A DNA stretch of 20,162 nt from Actinomycetota bacterium (GCA_009699565.1 WLNX01000008.1:1-20162), one strand, 5' to 3'; positions 1-9,452 are shown, counted from the stretch's first letter. The notes: generated by a model not told the origin, from the sequence alone. Numbers and translations: made by a program.

Positions 1-411
1 CTGATGGCTGCTGCCGAAGCCGACTTCACCCCGGCGGAGAGTCTTGACGGCAAGATCAAGAAGGCTGGCCGCGATGGCGTTGAGCTGTCGCTCACGGCTA
101 CCACCGATGTGCTCTCGGCGCTGTCGGCACGCCGCACGGCAGGCCAAATGCTTGTTGGGTTTGCCGCCGAACACGGTCCCGACGCCGCTGAGCTCGCTAG
201 CTCGAAGCTGACGGCAAAGGGGCTCGATCTCCTCGTCGTGAACGACATCTCCGACCCGCAGATCGGATTCGAGAGCTCCGCCAACGAAGTGACGATCATC
301 AGCGCAACCGCCGCGCAGCACGTTGCCAAGGCCGACAAGCTGACGATTGCAGGCCGGATTCTCGACGCAGTCGACGCTCTGCCTGCCGGTAGCCTGGCTG
401 GCGGGAGCTAA
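1..411 (+). CDS. coaBC: CoaBC (phosphopantothenoylcysteine synthetase/decarboxylase), 3' part
   Basis: Only the last 136 codons are inside the window; the frame is open at base 1. The protein matches the C-terminal CoaB (phosphopantothenate-cysteine ligase) half of CoaBC, which joins cysteine to 4'-phosphopantothenate in coenzyme A synthesis. Family signatures visible in order are an MAAAxAD segment followed by GKIKK (the nucleotide-binding side of CoaB), a D-x-L-x-x-L segment, LVGFAAE, KGLDLLVVND and an NEVTII strand, ending with a helix like the usual AxRILDxV tail. The missing N-terminal part would hold the flavin-dependent CoaC decarboxylase, so the bifunctional name is inferred from how this half is normally organised; a standalone CoaB is possible. 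The stop is followed 14 bases later by the TPR gene, suggesting cotranscription. Confidence 0.9.
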   Translation: MMAAAEADFTPAESLDGKIKKAGRDGVELSLTATTDVLSALSARRTAGQMLVGFAAEHGPDAAELASSKLTAKGLDLLVVNDISDPQIGFESSANEVTIISATAAQHVAKADKLTIAGRILDAVDALPAGSLAGGS

Positions 412-425
412 GGGAGAGCCGGACG

Positions 426-797
426 ATGGACGATCCGTCGGCATACGATTCGTACAGGAGCGGCCTTGAACTCCTTGAGGGCGGCGACCATCACGCCGCA
501 GTAGTCGCCCTCCTCAGAGCGCGAGACGCCGACCCGGGTGCGTCATCTGTTCGCGAGGCGCTTGGGCGGGCGTTCTTTGGCGCGCACCGCTACCGCGAGG
601 CTGCGGAGGAGTTCGAAGCCGTCGTCGAGCGCGCCCCGACCAACGACTATGCACTGTTCTGTCTGGGGCGGTCGCTCCAGTTGCTTGGCGCCCACGACGA
701 GGCCCGCCATCCGCTCGCGCTGGCTGCGTGCCTCCAGCCGGAGCGTGACGACTACCGCGCCTACCGCGACGCCGCCAGACGCCACGCCTCCCGCTGA
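426..797 (+). CDS. Small tetratricopeptide-repeat (TPR) protein
   Basis: A 123-residue protein made almost entirely of three TPR-like helical hairpins, at about residues 5-38, 40-73 and 74-107. Each shows the spaced small and aromatic residues of the repeat (for example ALGRAFF...YREAAEEFEAVV). There is no signal peptide or membrane segment, so it should be cytoplasmic. TPR proteins are scaffolds for protein-protein contacts; the partner cannot be told from the sequence. A good ribosome binding site (GGGAGAG at 412-417) sits eight bases before the ATG, and the gap after coaBC is only 14 bases, so the two genes are probably cotranscribed. The gene ends before the structured rimP leader, which may terminate its transcript. 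Composition matches its neighbours. Confidence 0.85.
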   Translation: MDDPSAYDSYRSGLELLEGGDHHAAVVALLRARDADPGASSVREALGRAFFGAHRYREAAEEFEAVVERAPTNDYALFCLGRSLQLLGAHDEARHPLALAACLQPERDDYRAYRDAARRHASR

Positions 798-930
798 CGA
801 ACCGGTTGCGTTATCGCACCGGTGGTTCGCCGCGGTGCTATCTTTGGTGCTGAGCTTTCGAAGGCCGGTAGCACCGGCCACCGCAGGACCGAGAGTGGGC
901 GCTAGCCCACTTTTTTTATCCCCTTATCCA
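798..930 (+). promoter_or_regulatory. Structured leader region upstream of rimP
   Basis: A 133-base non-coding stretch before rimP rich in inverted repeats. GGCCGGT (863-869) and ACCGGCC (873-879) form a perfect 7-bp stem with a 3-base loop. GGTGCTA (834-840) pairs perfectly with TAGCACC (869-875), and a second GGTGCT (846-851) can pair with the same AGCACC (870-875), so these folds compete with the first hairpin. ACCGGT also occurs at 801-806 and 818-823. The region ends in the terminator-like hairpin at 894-917. TATCTT at 839-844 is a possible -10 box, but no convincing -35 lies at normal spacing. The nusA operon leader of Bacillus subtilis is known to hold a NusA-dependent terminator for autoregulation; the same role here is inferred from position only. 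Confidence 0.6.
894..917 (+). terminator. Intrinsic terminator / candidate attenuator before rimP
   Basis: AGTGGGC (894-900), a 4-base loop GCTA, and GCCCACT (905-911) form a perfect 7-bp GC-rich stem running into seven Ts (911-917). This is the clearest intrinsic-terminator structure in the window. It lies 97 bases after the TPR stop and only 13 bases before the rimP ATG. It could end the coaBC-TPR transcript, act as an attenuator for the rimP-nusA-infB operon, or both. Because it sits so close to the rimP start, a promoter for rimP downstream of it is unlikely unless the message is nearly leaderless. Confidence 0.85.
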
Positions 931-1353
931 ATGAATATCACCAACATTCAAGCCGAAATAGAGGCGAAGCTGGCTGAAACTCAGCCGGCAGTCGAAGTGC
1001 TGGCCGTGGAGCAGGCGGGCAGCGGCGTAGTCCGGGTGGTAATCGATCATCCCGACGGCGTGACGCTCGACCTCTGCGCAGCCGTAACCGGAGAGCTTGA
1101 CGAGGTGCGCGAGCAGGTCGGAGTCGAGGTCGCTTCACCTGGACGCGAGCGCCCGCTTTCCCGGCCCGAGCACTTTCAAAGGTTTCTTGGCCGCCGCGCG
1201 CGCGTCCGCACCCGCGAATCGCTAGAAGGGCACAAGAGTTTCACCGGCGAGCTAGTCGGCGCTTCAAACGACGAGGTAACGATCTCCGCCGGAGATTCGC
1301 TCGTCGCCATTCCGTATGCAGCGATCAAGCGATCCAACCTGGTCGAGGAGTAG
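931..1353 (+). CDS. rimP: Ribosome maturation factor RimP
   Basis: A 140-residue RimP, needed for late assembly of the 30S subunit. The N-terminal alpha/beta domain (about 1-75) ends in the signature VEVASPGRERPLSRPEHFQRFLG (residues 65-87). The C-terminal SH3-like barrel (about 88-140) carries the FTGELVG strand and ends IPYAAIKRSNLVEE, as expected. It is a little shorter than most family members, mainly before the SPG motif. The ATG at 931 is chosen because it begins the conserved domain; in-frame codons further upstream run through the terminator hairpin and look non-coding. No Shine-Dalgarno sequence precedes this ATG (ATCCCCTTATCCA), which is unusual in this operon. The stop lies four bases before the nusA ATG. 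Confidence 0.93.
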   Translation: MNITNIQAEIEAKLAETQPAVEVLAVEQAGSGVVRVVIDHPDGVTLDLCAAVTGELDEVREQVGVEVASPGRERPLSRPEHFQRFLGRRARVRTRESLEGHKSFTGELVGASNDEVTISAGDSLVAIPYAAIKRSNLVEE

Positions 1354-1357
1354 TCAC

Positions 1358-3013
1358 ATGTCCACTGAAATCATCGAAGCAATGACCGCGCTCGCCAACG
1401 AGAAGGGCATCAGCCCGGACCGTTTGATCGCCGCGCTTGAGGACGCGCTGCTCTCCGCGTACAAGAAGCAGCCGACCGCGGTCAAGTACGCCCGCGTGCA
1501 ACTTGACCCTGAGAATGGCGAGTATCGCGTCATCGAACTCAAGGTCCCCGAGCGGCTGGAGGCGCAGCTGATCGTCGAGGCAATCGACGAGGAGACATAC
1601 CTTGACCCTGAGACCGGGGAATACGTCGAGCCGGCTGAGCCGGAGATCGATCCGGTCAAGTTCGAGCTATACCGCGATCAGATCGCCGAGGCCGACGTCA
1701 CGCCAGACGACTTCGGGCGAATTGCAGCGCAAACCGCAAAGCAGGTGATCCTGCAGCGTGTGCGCGAGGCCGAACGCGACATGATGTTTGATGAGTACCA
1801 AGACCGCGTTGGCGAACTGGTCAACGGCATCGTGCAACAGTCCGATTCTCGTTACACGCTTGTTCAGCTTGGTGTCGGTGGGCGGATCGAGGCGCTGCTG
1901 CCGCGCTCGGAGCAGGTCGACGGCGAGCGCTACGACCACGGCCAGCGCGTCAAGGCCGTCATCAAGGAGGTCTCGGCCGACACGAAGGGACCTTCGATCA
2001 TTCTCAGCCGCCGCGATCCGGAACTGATCAAGGCGCTGTTCGAGCTCGAAGTCCCGGAGATGGCTGACGGTCTCGTGGAGATCGCGAACGTCGCCCGCGA
2101 ACCGGGCTACCGGTCGAAGATCGCCGTTGTCTCCTATGCCGATGGCGTTGACCCCGTTGGGGCCTGCGTTGGCCCCCGAGGGTCGCGCGTGCGGATGGTC
2201 GTTTCTGAGCTTCGCGGCGAGAAGATCGACATCATTCCTTTCAACGAAGAGCCCGCGCGCTTCGTAGCCAAAGCTTTGTCGCCGGCCCGGGTCCGCGAAG
2301 TGGTCGTTGACGACGAAGCCCGCCAGGCCACGGTGATCGTGCCGGACGACCAGCTTGCGCTGGCAATCGGCCGCGAGGGTCAGAACGCTCGACTGGCAGC
2401 GCGCCTTACCGGCTGGAGGATCGACATCCGTTCTGAGTCGGAATTCGCGACCGAAGCGCCCGACGGCACCGTCTCGGCAGACGAGGAGGTTGGCGGACGC
2501 TGCGTAGCGGTCCTCAGCAACGGTCGTCGCTGTCCCAACGCTGCGCTCCCAGGCACGACGTCGTGTGGACTTCCGGCCCACATCGCGCTCGGCAGGTTCC
2601 GCGGCAATTCGGTTGCGCTTGTCGCCGAACTCTCCGACGAGGAGATCGAGCGCTTTGCAGATCCGGCTGTGCCTGCAGAGGAGCTGGCCGACCGCGTGAC
2701 CGCGATCGAGACCGAGGTCGACAAGGCGCAGGCCGAGGCTGCTGCACAGGCTGCCGCCCAGGCTGAGGCCGACGCCGCTGCCGCTGCGGCTGCCGCGGAG
2801 GCCGCCGATGCTGCAGCCGCCGAGAATCCCGACGCCGAGTCCGACGCGGCTTCTGACGAAGCCGCCGACGAGGCTGCGGAAGTCGAATTGGTCGAGGAAG
2901 CAGGCGAAGCGGAGGAAGCTGAGTCGGTTGAGGAGACAGTTGCGGCCGACGAAGCCGAAGAAGACACTTCAGAGGCAACCGAAGTCCAAGACGAAACCGA
3001 CAGCGAAGACTGA
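1358..3013 (+). CDS. nusA: Transcription termination/antitermination factor NusA, with zinc-finger-like motif and acidic tail
   Basis: NusA of 551 residues, binding RNA polymerase and nascent RNA to control pausing, termination and antitermination. Domains in order: an N-terminal RNA polymerase-binding domain (about 1-145), S1 domain (about 151-221), KH1 with GACVGPRGSRV (268-278) and KH2 with AIGREGQNARLAARLTGW (336-353). After KH2 comes a compact motif with Cys382, Cys392, Cys403 and His408 in the pattern CX9CX10CX4H, resembling small zinc-binding modules. A long Ala/Glu/Asp-rich tail (about 450-551) follows. Typical actinobacterial NusA ends soon after KH2, so this C-terminus is unusual. 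The ATG at 1358 has GAGGAG at 1345-1350 upstream and starts the conserved MSTEIIEAM segment. The gene follows rimP by four bases and precedes infB by seven. Confidence 0.95.
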   Translation: MSTEIIEAMTALANEKGISPDRLIAALEDALLSAYKKQPTAVKYARVQLDPENGEYRVIELKVPERLEAQLIVEAIDEETYLDPETGEYVEPAEPEIDPVKFELYRDQIAEADVTPDDFGRIAAQTAKQVILQRVREAERDMMFDEYQDRVGELVNGIVQQSDSRYTLVQLGVGGRIEALLPRSEQVDGERYDHGQRVKAVIKEVSADTKGPSIILSRRDPELIKALFELEVPEMADGLVEIANVAREPGYRSKIAVVSYADGVDPVGACVGPRGSRVRMVVSELRGEKIDIIPFNEEPARFVAKALSPARVREVVVDDEARQATVIVPDDQLALAIGREGQNARLAARLTGWRIDIRSESEFATEAPDGTVSADEEVGGRCVAVLSNGRRCPNAALPGTTSCGLPAHIALGRFRGNSVALVAELSDEEIERFADPAVPAEELADRVTAIETEVDKAQAEAAAQAAAQAEADAAAAAAAAEAADAAAAENPDAESDAASDEAADEAAEVELVEEAGEAEEAESVEETVAADEAEEDTSEATEVQDETDSED

Positions 3014-3020
3014 GTGGCTT

Positions 3021-5591
<2,571 letters not shown>

Positions 5592-5625
5592 GGCCCTCGC
5601 CTCCGGTCGGCCGACTGCCAAGCCG

Positions 5626-5985
5626 ATGGCATCCTCAAGAATGCGACGCGTCGACGAAGCGATCCGAGAGGTCGCTGCCGACACGATCACAAAAGCGATC
5701 AAGGACCCTCGTGTCGGCTTCGTGACAGTCACCGACGTGCAGACCACGCCCGACCTGAGCAGTGCGCGTGTGCACGTCAGCGTCTTCAAAGCGCCGTTGG
5801 GGCCGGACGACTGCATAACCGCGCTGAACGCAGCCCACGGCGTGGTGCAGCGGGAGCTCGCCCGTCAGTTACGATTGAAGAGAACGCCAACCATTGAGTT
5901 CGTGCTCGATTCCACTCCGGCCCGCGCGGCGCGGGTGGAGGAGATCCTCGACCAAGTGATGCCCGAGGAGCTCGACCAGAACTAA
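5626..5985 (+). CDS. rbfA: 30S ribosome-binding factor RbfA
   Basis: A 119-residue RbfA, a KH-fold protein that binds immature 30S subunits and helps 16S rRNA 5'-end processing and cold adaptation. Family features are RMRRVDEAIREV at the N-terminus, DPRVGFVTVTDVQTTPDLSSARVHVSV in the core, and LRLKRTPTIEFVLDST near the end, closing with a helix containing RVEEILD. The start at ATG 5626 gives MASSRMRRVD; ATG 5641 (five codons later) is an alternative. Neither has a strong ribosome binding site, so translation may depend on ribosomes leaving infB, whose stop is 34 bases upstream. The TAA stop shares one base with the start of the next gene (TAATG). Confidence 0.93.
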   Translation: MASSRMRRVDEAIREVAADTITKAIKDPRVGFVTVTDVQTTPDLSSARVHVSVFKAPLGPDDCITALNAAHGVVQRELARQLRLKRTPTIEFVLDSTPARAARVEEILDQVMPEELDQN

Positions 5986-6974
5986 TGACGCCAACATTGA
6001 CCGAAAGCCGTGAGCAGACGATCGCCGTCCTCGGAGAGGGCGACCGCTTTCTCCTCGTCACTCACGAGCATCCCGACGGCGACGCCGTCGGCTCGCTACT
6101 TGCGATGAAGATGATCCTTGAGCAGCTGGGCAAGGACGTCATCACATTCATCGCTCAGGGAGACCTCCCGCTCTCTTACGAATATGGCTGGGTCAACGTC
6201 TCCGACGTTGTCGCCGAGGTGCCCGACGACGTAGGCGATCGCATCGTCGTCTTCCTCGACTGCGGGAACACCGAGCGCAGTCCGATCGCCGAAAGGGAGG
6301 CACCGCCGCAGCAGGTCCTGAACATCGATCATCACCACGACAACACTCGATTTGGGGGCATCGATCACGTCGTCGAGGACGCCTCCTCAACGGCCGAGAT
6401 TGTTTGGGACCTCGCCGCCGGCCTCGGGGTAGAGCTCACCGCCGACATGGCTGAATGCCTATACCTAGGTCTGATCACCGATACCGGACGCTTCATGTAT
6501 CCCAACGCGACTCCGCGCTCTCACGAGATGGCAGCGGAGCTGATTGCCACAGGGATCGACGCCAACCTGATCTTCCGCCGCGTCTACGAGTGCCTGCCGG
6601 AGGCCAAGCTGAGACTGTTCGGCCGCGCACTCAGCAACGCCGAGCGCCATCTCGGAGGAAAACTGACGCTGGCGGTATTGAGCGCCGAAGACTTCGAACA
6701 GAGCGGGGCGCCTTCGAGCTTCACCGAGGGAATTGTCGATTTTCTGAGAGCGGTTGACGGCACCCAAGTCGCGGCTCTGATCCGCGAAACATCGGAGGGC
6801 GGCACCGAGAGCTACCGGATTTCGATGAGGTCCAGTGACGGCACGGTTGACGTCTCGAAGATCGCCCGCGCAGGCGGCGGCGGCGGCCATCCGGCTGCCG
6901 CAGGCTTCAAGAGCGAACTCGCCCGTGGCGATCTGATCGCGCTCCTCTGCGCCGAGATCGAAGCGCAGTCCTAA
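5985..6974 (+). CDS. nrnA: DHH/DHHA1 phosphoesterase, NrnA-like oligoribonuclease/pAp phosphatase
   Basis: A 329-residue DHH-family phosphoesterase. Enzymes of this type degrade nanoRNAs of two to five nucleotides and dephosphorylate 3'-phosphoadenosine 5'-phosphate. The DHH domain has the metal ligands THEHPDGDAVGS (26-37; His27, Asp31, Asp33), FLDCGN with Asp92, DHHHD (115-119) and LITDTGRF with Asp166. The C-terminal DHHA1 domain ends in the glycine-rich GGGGGHPAAAGF (297-308). All catalytic motifs are intact. In many Gram-positive bacteria a gene of this family sits between rbfA and truB, as here. The ATG overlaps the rbfA stop by one base, implying coupled translation. Substrate choice (nanoRNA, pAp or cyclic dinucleotide products such as pApA) cannot be decided from sequence. 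Confidence 0.92.
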   Translation: MTPTLTESREQTIAVLGEGDRFLLVTHEHPDGDAVGSLLAMKMILEQLGKDVITFIAQGDLPLSYEYGWVNVSDVVAEVPDDVGDRIVVFLDCGNTERSPIAEREAPPQQVLNIDHHHDNTRFGGIDHVVEDASSTAEIVWDLAAGLGVELTADMAECLYLGLITDTGRFMYPNATPRSHEMAAELIATGIDANLIFRRVYECLPEAKLRLFGRALSNAERHLGGKLTLAVLSAEDFEQSGAPSSFTEGIVDFLRAVDGTQVAALIRETSEGGTESYRISMRSSDGTVDVSKIARAGGGGGHPAAAGFKSELARGDLIALLCAEIEAQS

Positions 6975-6980
6975 TACAAA

Positions 6981-7811
6981 GTGGACGGAATCATCCTCGT
7001 CGACAAGCCTGCCGGGCTTTCCTCGCACAAGGTCGCCAATGATGTTCGTCGCGCTCTCGGCGTGAAGAAGGCGGGGCATGCCGGGACGCTTGATCCGTTT
7101 GCCACCGGGCTGCTGATTGTTCTGGTCGGGCGTGCCAGACGGGTCCAGAGGTTCTTCATGGGGATGTCCAAGGACTACGAGGCGGTTGCGAGGTTCGGGG
7201 CGGTTTCCACAACCGGTGACCCGGAAGGCGAGATCACCGCAACGGGCACGCACGCCCCGCAGCATCTCGATCTGGTCAGCGGACGGATCTCGCAGACTCC
7301 GCCGATCTACAGCGCCCTGAAGGTCGATGGCAAGCGGGCCTATGAGCGGGCGCGCGCGGGGGAGCAGTTTGAGATCCCGGCGCGCGAGGTCGAAATCTTC
7401 GAGTTCCGCGAGCTTGGACGCGAGGACGACCGCGTCCGCCTGAAGATCAGCTGCTCCTCGGGTACCTATGTCAGAAGCCTTGTCGCCAATCTGGGAGATG
7501 CGTACACCGAGGAGCTCCGCCGCACCAGGATTGGGCCGTTCTCGGTCGAGGACTGCGATGCCGGTGCGGTCGTCGGCATGGAGCACGCCCTCGGCTTCTT
7601 CTCTTCAGTCCTGCTTGGAGACGAAGACGGAAGGAAGGCGAGTCACGGAGTCGCGGTTGAGGCGCCGCCGGAGGCGCAAAAGCCCCGCTTGAGCAGCGTC
7701 AATGACGTTGTCCCGGCCGAGGTGCTGCTGCTTGATGGCGCTGGCCCGGTGGCGCTCGCGGAGAGGCGGGACGACGGAATGCTCAAGCCCGTCGTAGGGT
7801 TCCGGGAGTGA
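6981..7811 (+). CDS. truB: tRNA pseudouridine(55) synthase TruB
   Basis: A 276-residue TruB, which makes pseudouridine 55 in the T-loop of tRNAs. The N-terminus GIILVDKPAGLSSH and the catalytic motif GHAGTLDPFATG (32-43) with nucleophile Asp38 are clear. Further motifs are KDYEAVARFG, TPPIYSALKVDGKRAYERAR and SCSSGTYVRSLVANLG, which complete the fold. The C-terminal extension (about 220-276) is a loosely conserved PUA-like or lineage-specific end. The start is GTG 6981, six bases after the upstream stop; no strong ribosome binding site is visible. The TGA stop overlaps the GTG start of ribF (GTGA at 7808-7811), so the two proteins are translationally coupled. Confidence 0.95.
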   Translation: MDGIILVDKPAGLSSHKVANDVRRALGVKKAGHAGTLDPFATGLLIVLVGRARRVQRFFMGMSKDYEAVARFGAVSTTGDPEGEITATGTHAPQHLDLVSGRISQTPPIYSALKVDGKRAYERARAGEQFEIPAREVEIFEFRELGREDDRVRLKISCSSGTYVRSLVANLGDAYTEELRRTRIGPFSVEDCDAGAVVGMEHALGFFSSVLLGDEDGRKASHGVAVEAPPEAQKPRLSSVNDVVPAEVLLLDGAGPVALAERRDDGMLKPVVGFRE

Positions 7812-8692
7812 AGGTCACTCCTCTCAGCGAAGCAACGCCCCGTCCGCGCACCGTCGCGGTCGGTAGCTTCGACGGGGTTCACCTAGGGCATCGCGAAGTG
7901 ATCGCGGGAGCCGACACGGTCCTCACATTCGATCCGCACCCGATGGCCGTGACATCGCCCGGCAAGGAGCCGCCGCTGCTGACGACGCTGGAGCGCAAGG
8001 CCGAGCTGCTCGGCGAGCTTGGCGTTGAGGAGATGGTTGTCGTGTCCTTTGACGCTGACTTCGCGCAGCGCAGCGCGAGCCAGTTCGTTGACGAGGTGCT
8101 GGTTGAGCGGCTCGGCGCAAGCCATGTTCGGATCGGCAGCAACTTCGGATTCGGCCATCGCGCGCAGGGGCGGCCGGAGACGCTGCTCGCGGACGAGCGA
8201 TTTGAGACGACGATCGTGCCGCTCTTTGACCTGGCAGGGGAGACCGTCAGCTCAAGCCGCATCAGGGGCCTCATCCGCGCCGGCGAGGTTGCCGATGCTG
8301 CGCGCCTTCTCGGGTCCCAATTTGTCTTTGAGGGCGTCGTTGAACACGGGGAGAAGCGGGGAAGGGAGCTTGGCTACCCCACCGCCAATCTCTCTCCAGC
8401 GGCGCCGCTCTGCACGCCGGGCCAGGCCGTCTACGCCGGGCGGGTTCGACTCGAAGATGGCTCGACGATGAGGGCCGCGATCAATGTCGGCCTGCGGCCG
8501 ATGTTCAACAGCGGTCTCGGCGAGCTGATCGAGGCATACGTGCTTGATTTCGAGGGGGACCTCTACGGCCAGCGACTCTCCGTGGAATTCGTCGAGCGGC
8601 TGCGCGGCGAAGAGCGCTTCGACAGCGTCGAATCACTGATTGAGCAGATGGCGTCCGATGTCGAAGCGACTCGTGCGCAGATCGAGCTTTAG
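7808..8692 (+). CDS. ribF: Bifunctional riboflavin kinase/FAD synthetase RibF
   Basis: A 294-residue RibF that phosphorylates riboflavin to FMN and adenylates FMN to FAD. The N-terminal nucleotidyltransferase domain has GSFDGVHLGH (19-28), TFDPHP (40-45), GSNFGFG (110-116) and SSSRIRGLI (148-156). The C-terminal kinase domain has GYPTANL (189-195), NVGLRP (226-231) and the catalytic-Glu strand IEAYVLDF (241-248). It is slightly short because only eleven residues lie between the GH of the HxGH motif and TFDPHP, where most members have a longer helix. The GTG start overlaps the truB stop. A 29-base gap separates it from rpsO. Confidence 0.95.
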   Translation: MKVTPLSEATPRPRTVAVGSFDGVHLGHREVIAGADTVLTFDPHPMAVTSPGKEPPLLTTLERKAELLGELGVEEMVVVSFDADFAQRSASQFVDEVLVERLGASHVRIGSNFGFGHRAQGRPETLLADERFETTIVPLFDLAGETVSSSRIRGLIRAGEVADAARLLGSQFVFEGVVEHGEKRGRELGYPTANLSPAAPLCTPGQAVYAGRVRLEDGSTMRAAINVGLRPMFNSGLGELIEAYVLDFEGDLYGQRLSVEFVERLRGEERFDSVESLIEQMASDVEATRAQIEL

Positions 8693-8721
8693 CGCCGTGG
8701 GCTGCTAGCCTCCGACAGTCG

Positions 8722-8994
8722 ATGAGCACACTAACTCCTGAAAAGACCCGCGAGATTGCCGCCACCTACGGTGGAGGCGAGCAGAACACCGGTGACACGC
8801 GTGTTCAGATCGCTCTTCTGAGCCAGCGGATCACCGATCTCACCGAGCACCTTCGGGACCACAAGAAGGATCACGCTTCGCGCCGGGGTCTGCTGATGCT
8901 CGTCGGTCGCCGTCGTCGACTGCTGAACTACCTGCAGAGCAGCGATCTCGAGTCCTACCGTGAGCTGGTTGCCGCTCTCGGTCTGCGCAAGTGA
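8722..8994 (+). CDS. rpsO: 30S ribosomal protein S15
   Basis: A 90-residue S15, a primary 16S rRNA-binding protein that nucleates assembly of the central domain. Length and motifs are as expected: TGDTRVQIALLSQRITDLTEHLRDHKKDHASRRGLLMLVGRRRRLLNYL, with the conserved DHxSRRGL and RRRxLLxYL blocks. The bases before the ATG (CCTCCGACAGTCG) contain no Shine-Dalgarno sequence. TAGCCT at 8706-8711 could be a -10 box placing a transcription start almost at the ATG, so a short or leaderless message is possible; no good -35 is seen. The TGA stop overlaps the GTG of the peroxiredoxin gene. Confidence 0.97.
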   Translation: MSTLTPEKTREIAATYGGGEQNTGDTRVQIALLSQRITDLTEHLRDHKKDHASRRGLLMLVGRRRRLLNYLQSSDLESYRELVAALGLRK

Positions 8995-9452
8995 GCATTA
9001 TCGAGCCAGGCACGCTTGTGCCGCCCTTCAAGCTCGCCCGCGAGGACGGCTCCAGCTTCACGGAAGCCGACCTTCAAGGGAAGACGACCGTTCTCGTCTT
9101 CTACCCGTTCGCGTTCAGCCCGGTCTGCACAAACCAGCTTCAGGTGTATACCGAGGCCCTTCCGGAGATAACGGCCGATGGTGCTTCGATCTACGCGGTT
9201 TCTACGGATCCGTCCTACTCGCAGGCAGCGTTTCGGGAGCAGCTAGGCGTCCCGATCGAGCAACTTTCCGATTTTGAGCCCAAGGGCGAGGCCGCGAAGG
9301 TATTTGGCGCCTACTTTGACCCTGCCGGGATGACCAATCGAGCCCTCGTGATCGTCGGTCCCGACGGCTGTGTCGTCTGGAGCCACCTCGCCGACAGCCC
9401 CGGTGACCTGCCGGGCGTCAACTTGATCATCGACGCGCTCGCGGCAAACTAG
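8991..9452 (+). CDS. Peroxiredoxin, AhpC/TSA family (AhpE-like)
   Basis: A 153-residue thioredoxin-fold peroxidase that reduces peroxides with an active-site cysteine. The peroxidatic motif is PFAFSPVC (39-46) with Cys46; the usual threonine three residues before the cysteine is serine here. Arg117 (in TNRALVIVG) is the likely conserved partner that lowers the cysteine pKa. The only other cysteine is Cys127, in GPDGCVVW, not in the standard resolving position, so a 1-Cys or AhpE-like mechanism needing an external thiol is likely. There is no signal peptide. Its GTG start overlaps the rpsO stop (GTGA), so it appears translated with the ribosomal protein. The stop lies three bases from that of the convergent SRPBCC gene. 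Confidence 0.92.
   Translation: MSIIEPGTLVPPFKLAREDGSSFTEADLQGKTTVLVFYPFAFSPVCTNQLQVYTEALPEITADGASIYAVSTDPSYSQAAFREQLGVPIEQLSDFEPKGEAAKVFGAYFDPAGMTNRALVIVGPDGCVVWSHLADSPGDLPGVNLIIDALAAN

Noticed and set aside
1667..2581. Minus-strand open frame of 304 codons opposite nusA
   Set aside because: Fully antisense to the conserved S1-KH region of nusA; Arg/Asp-rich translation with no recognisable motif.
2808..3020. Upstream in-frame extension of infB inside nusA
   Set aside because: The extension is Arg/Pro/Ser-rich noise read from the repetitive nusA tail; the IF2 N-terminal domain begins at GTG 3021.
6465..7586. Minus-strand open frame of 373 codons opposite the DHH phosphoesterase and truB
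   Set aside because: Antisense to two conserved genes and spanning their boundary; no family features.
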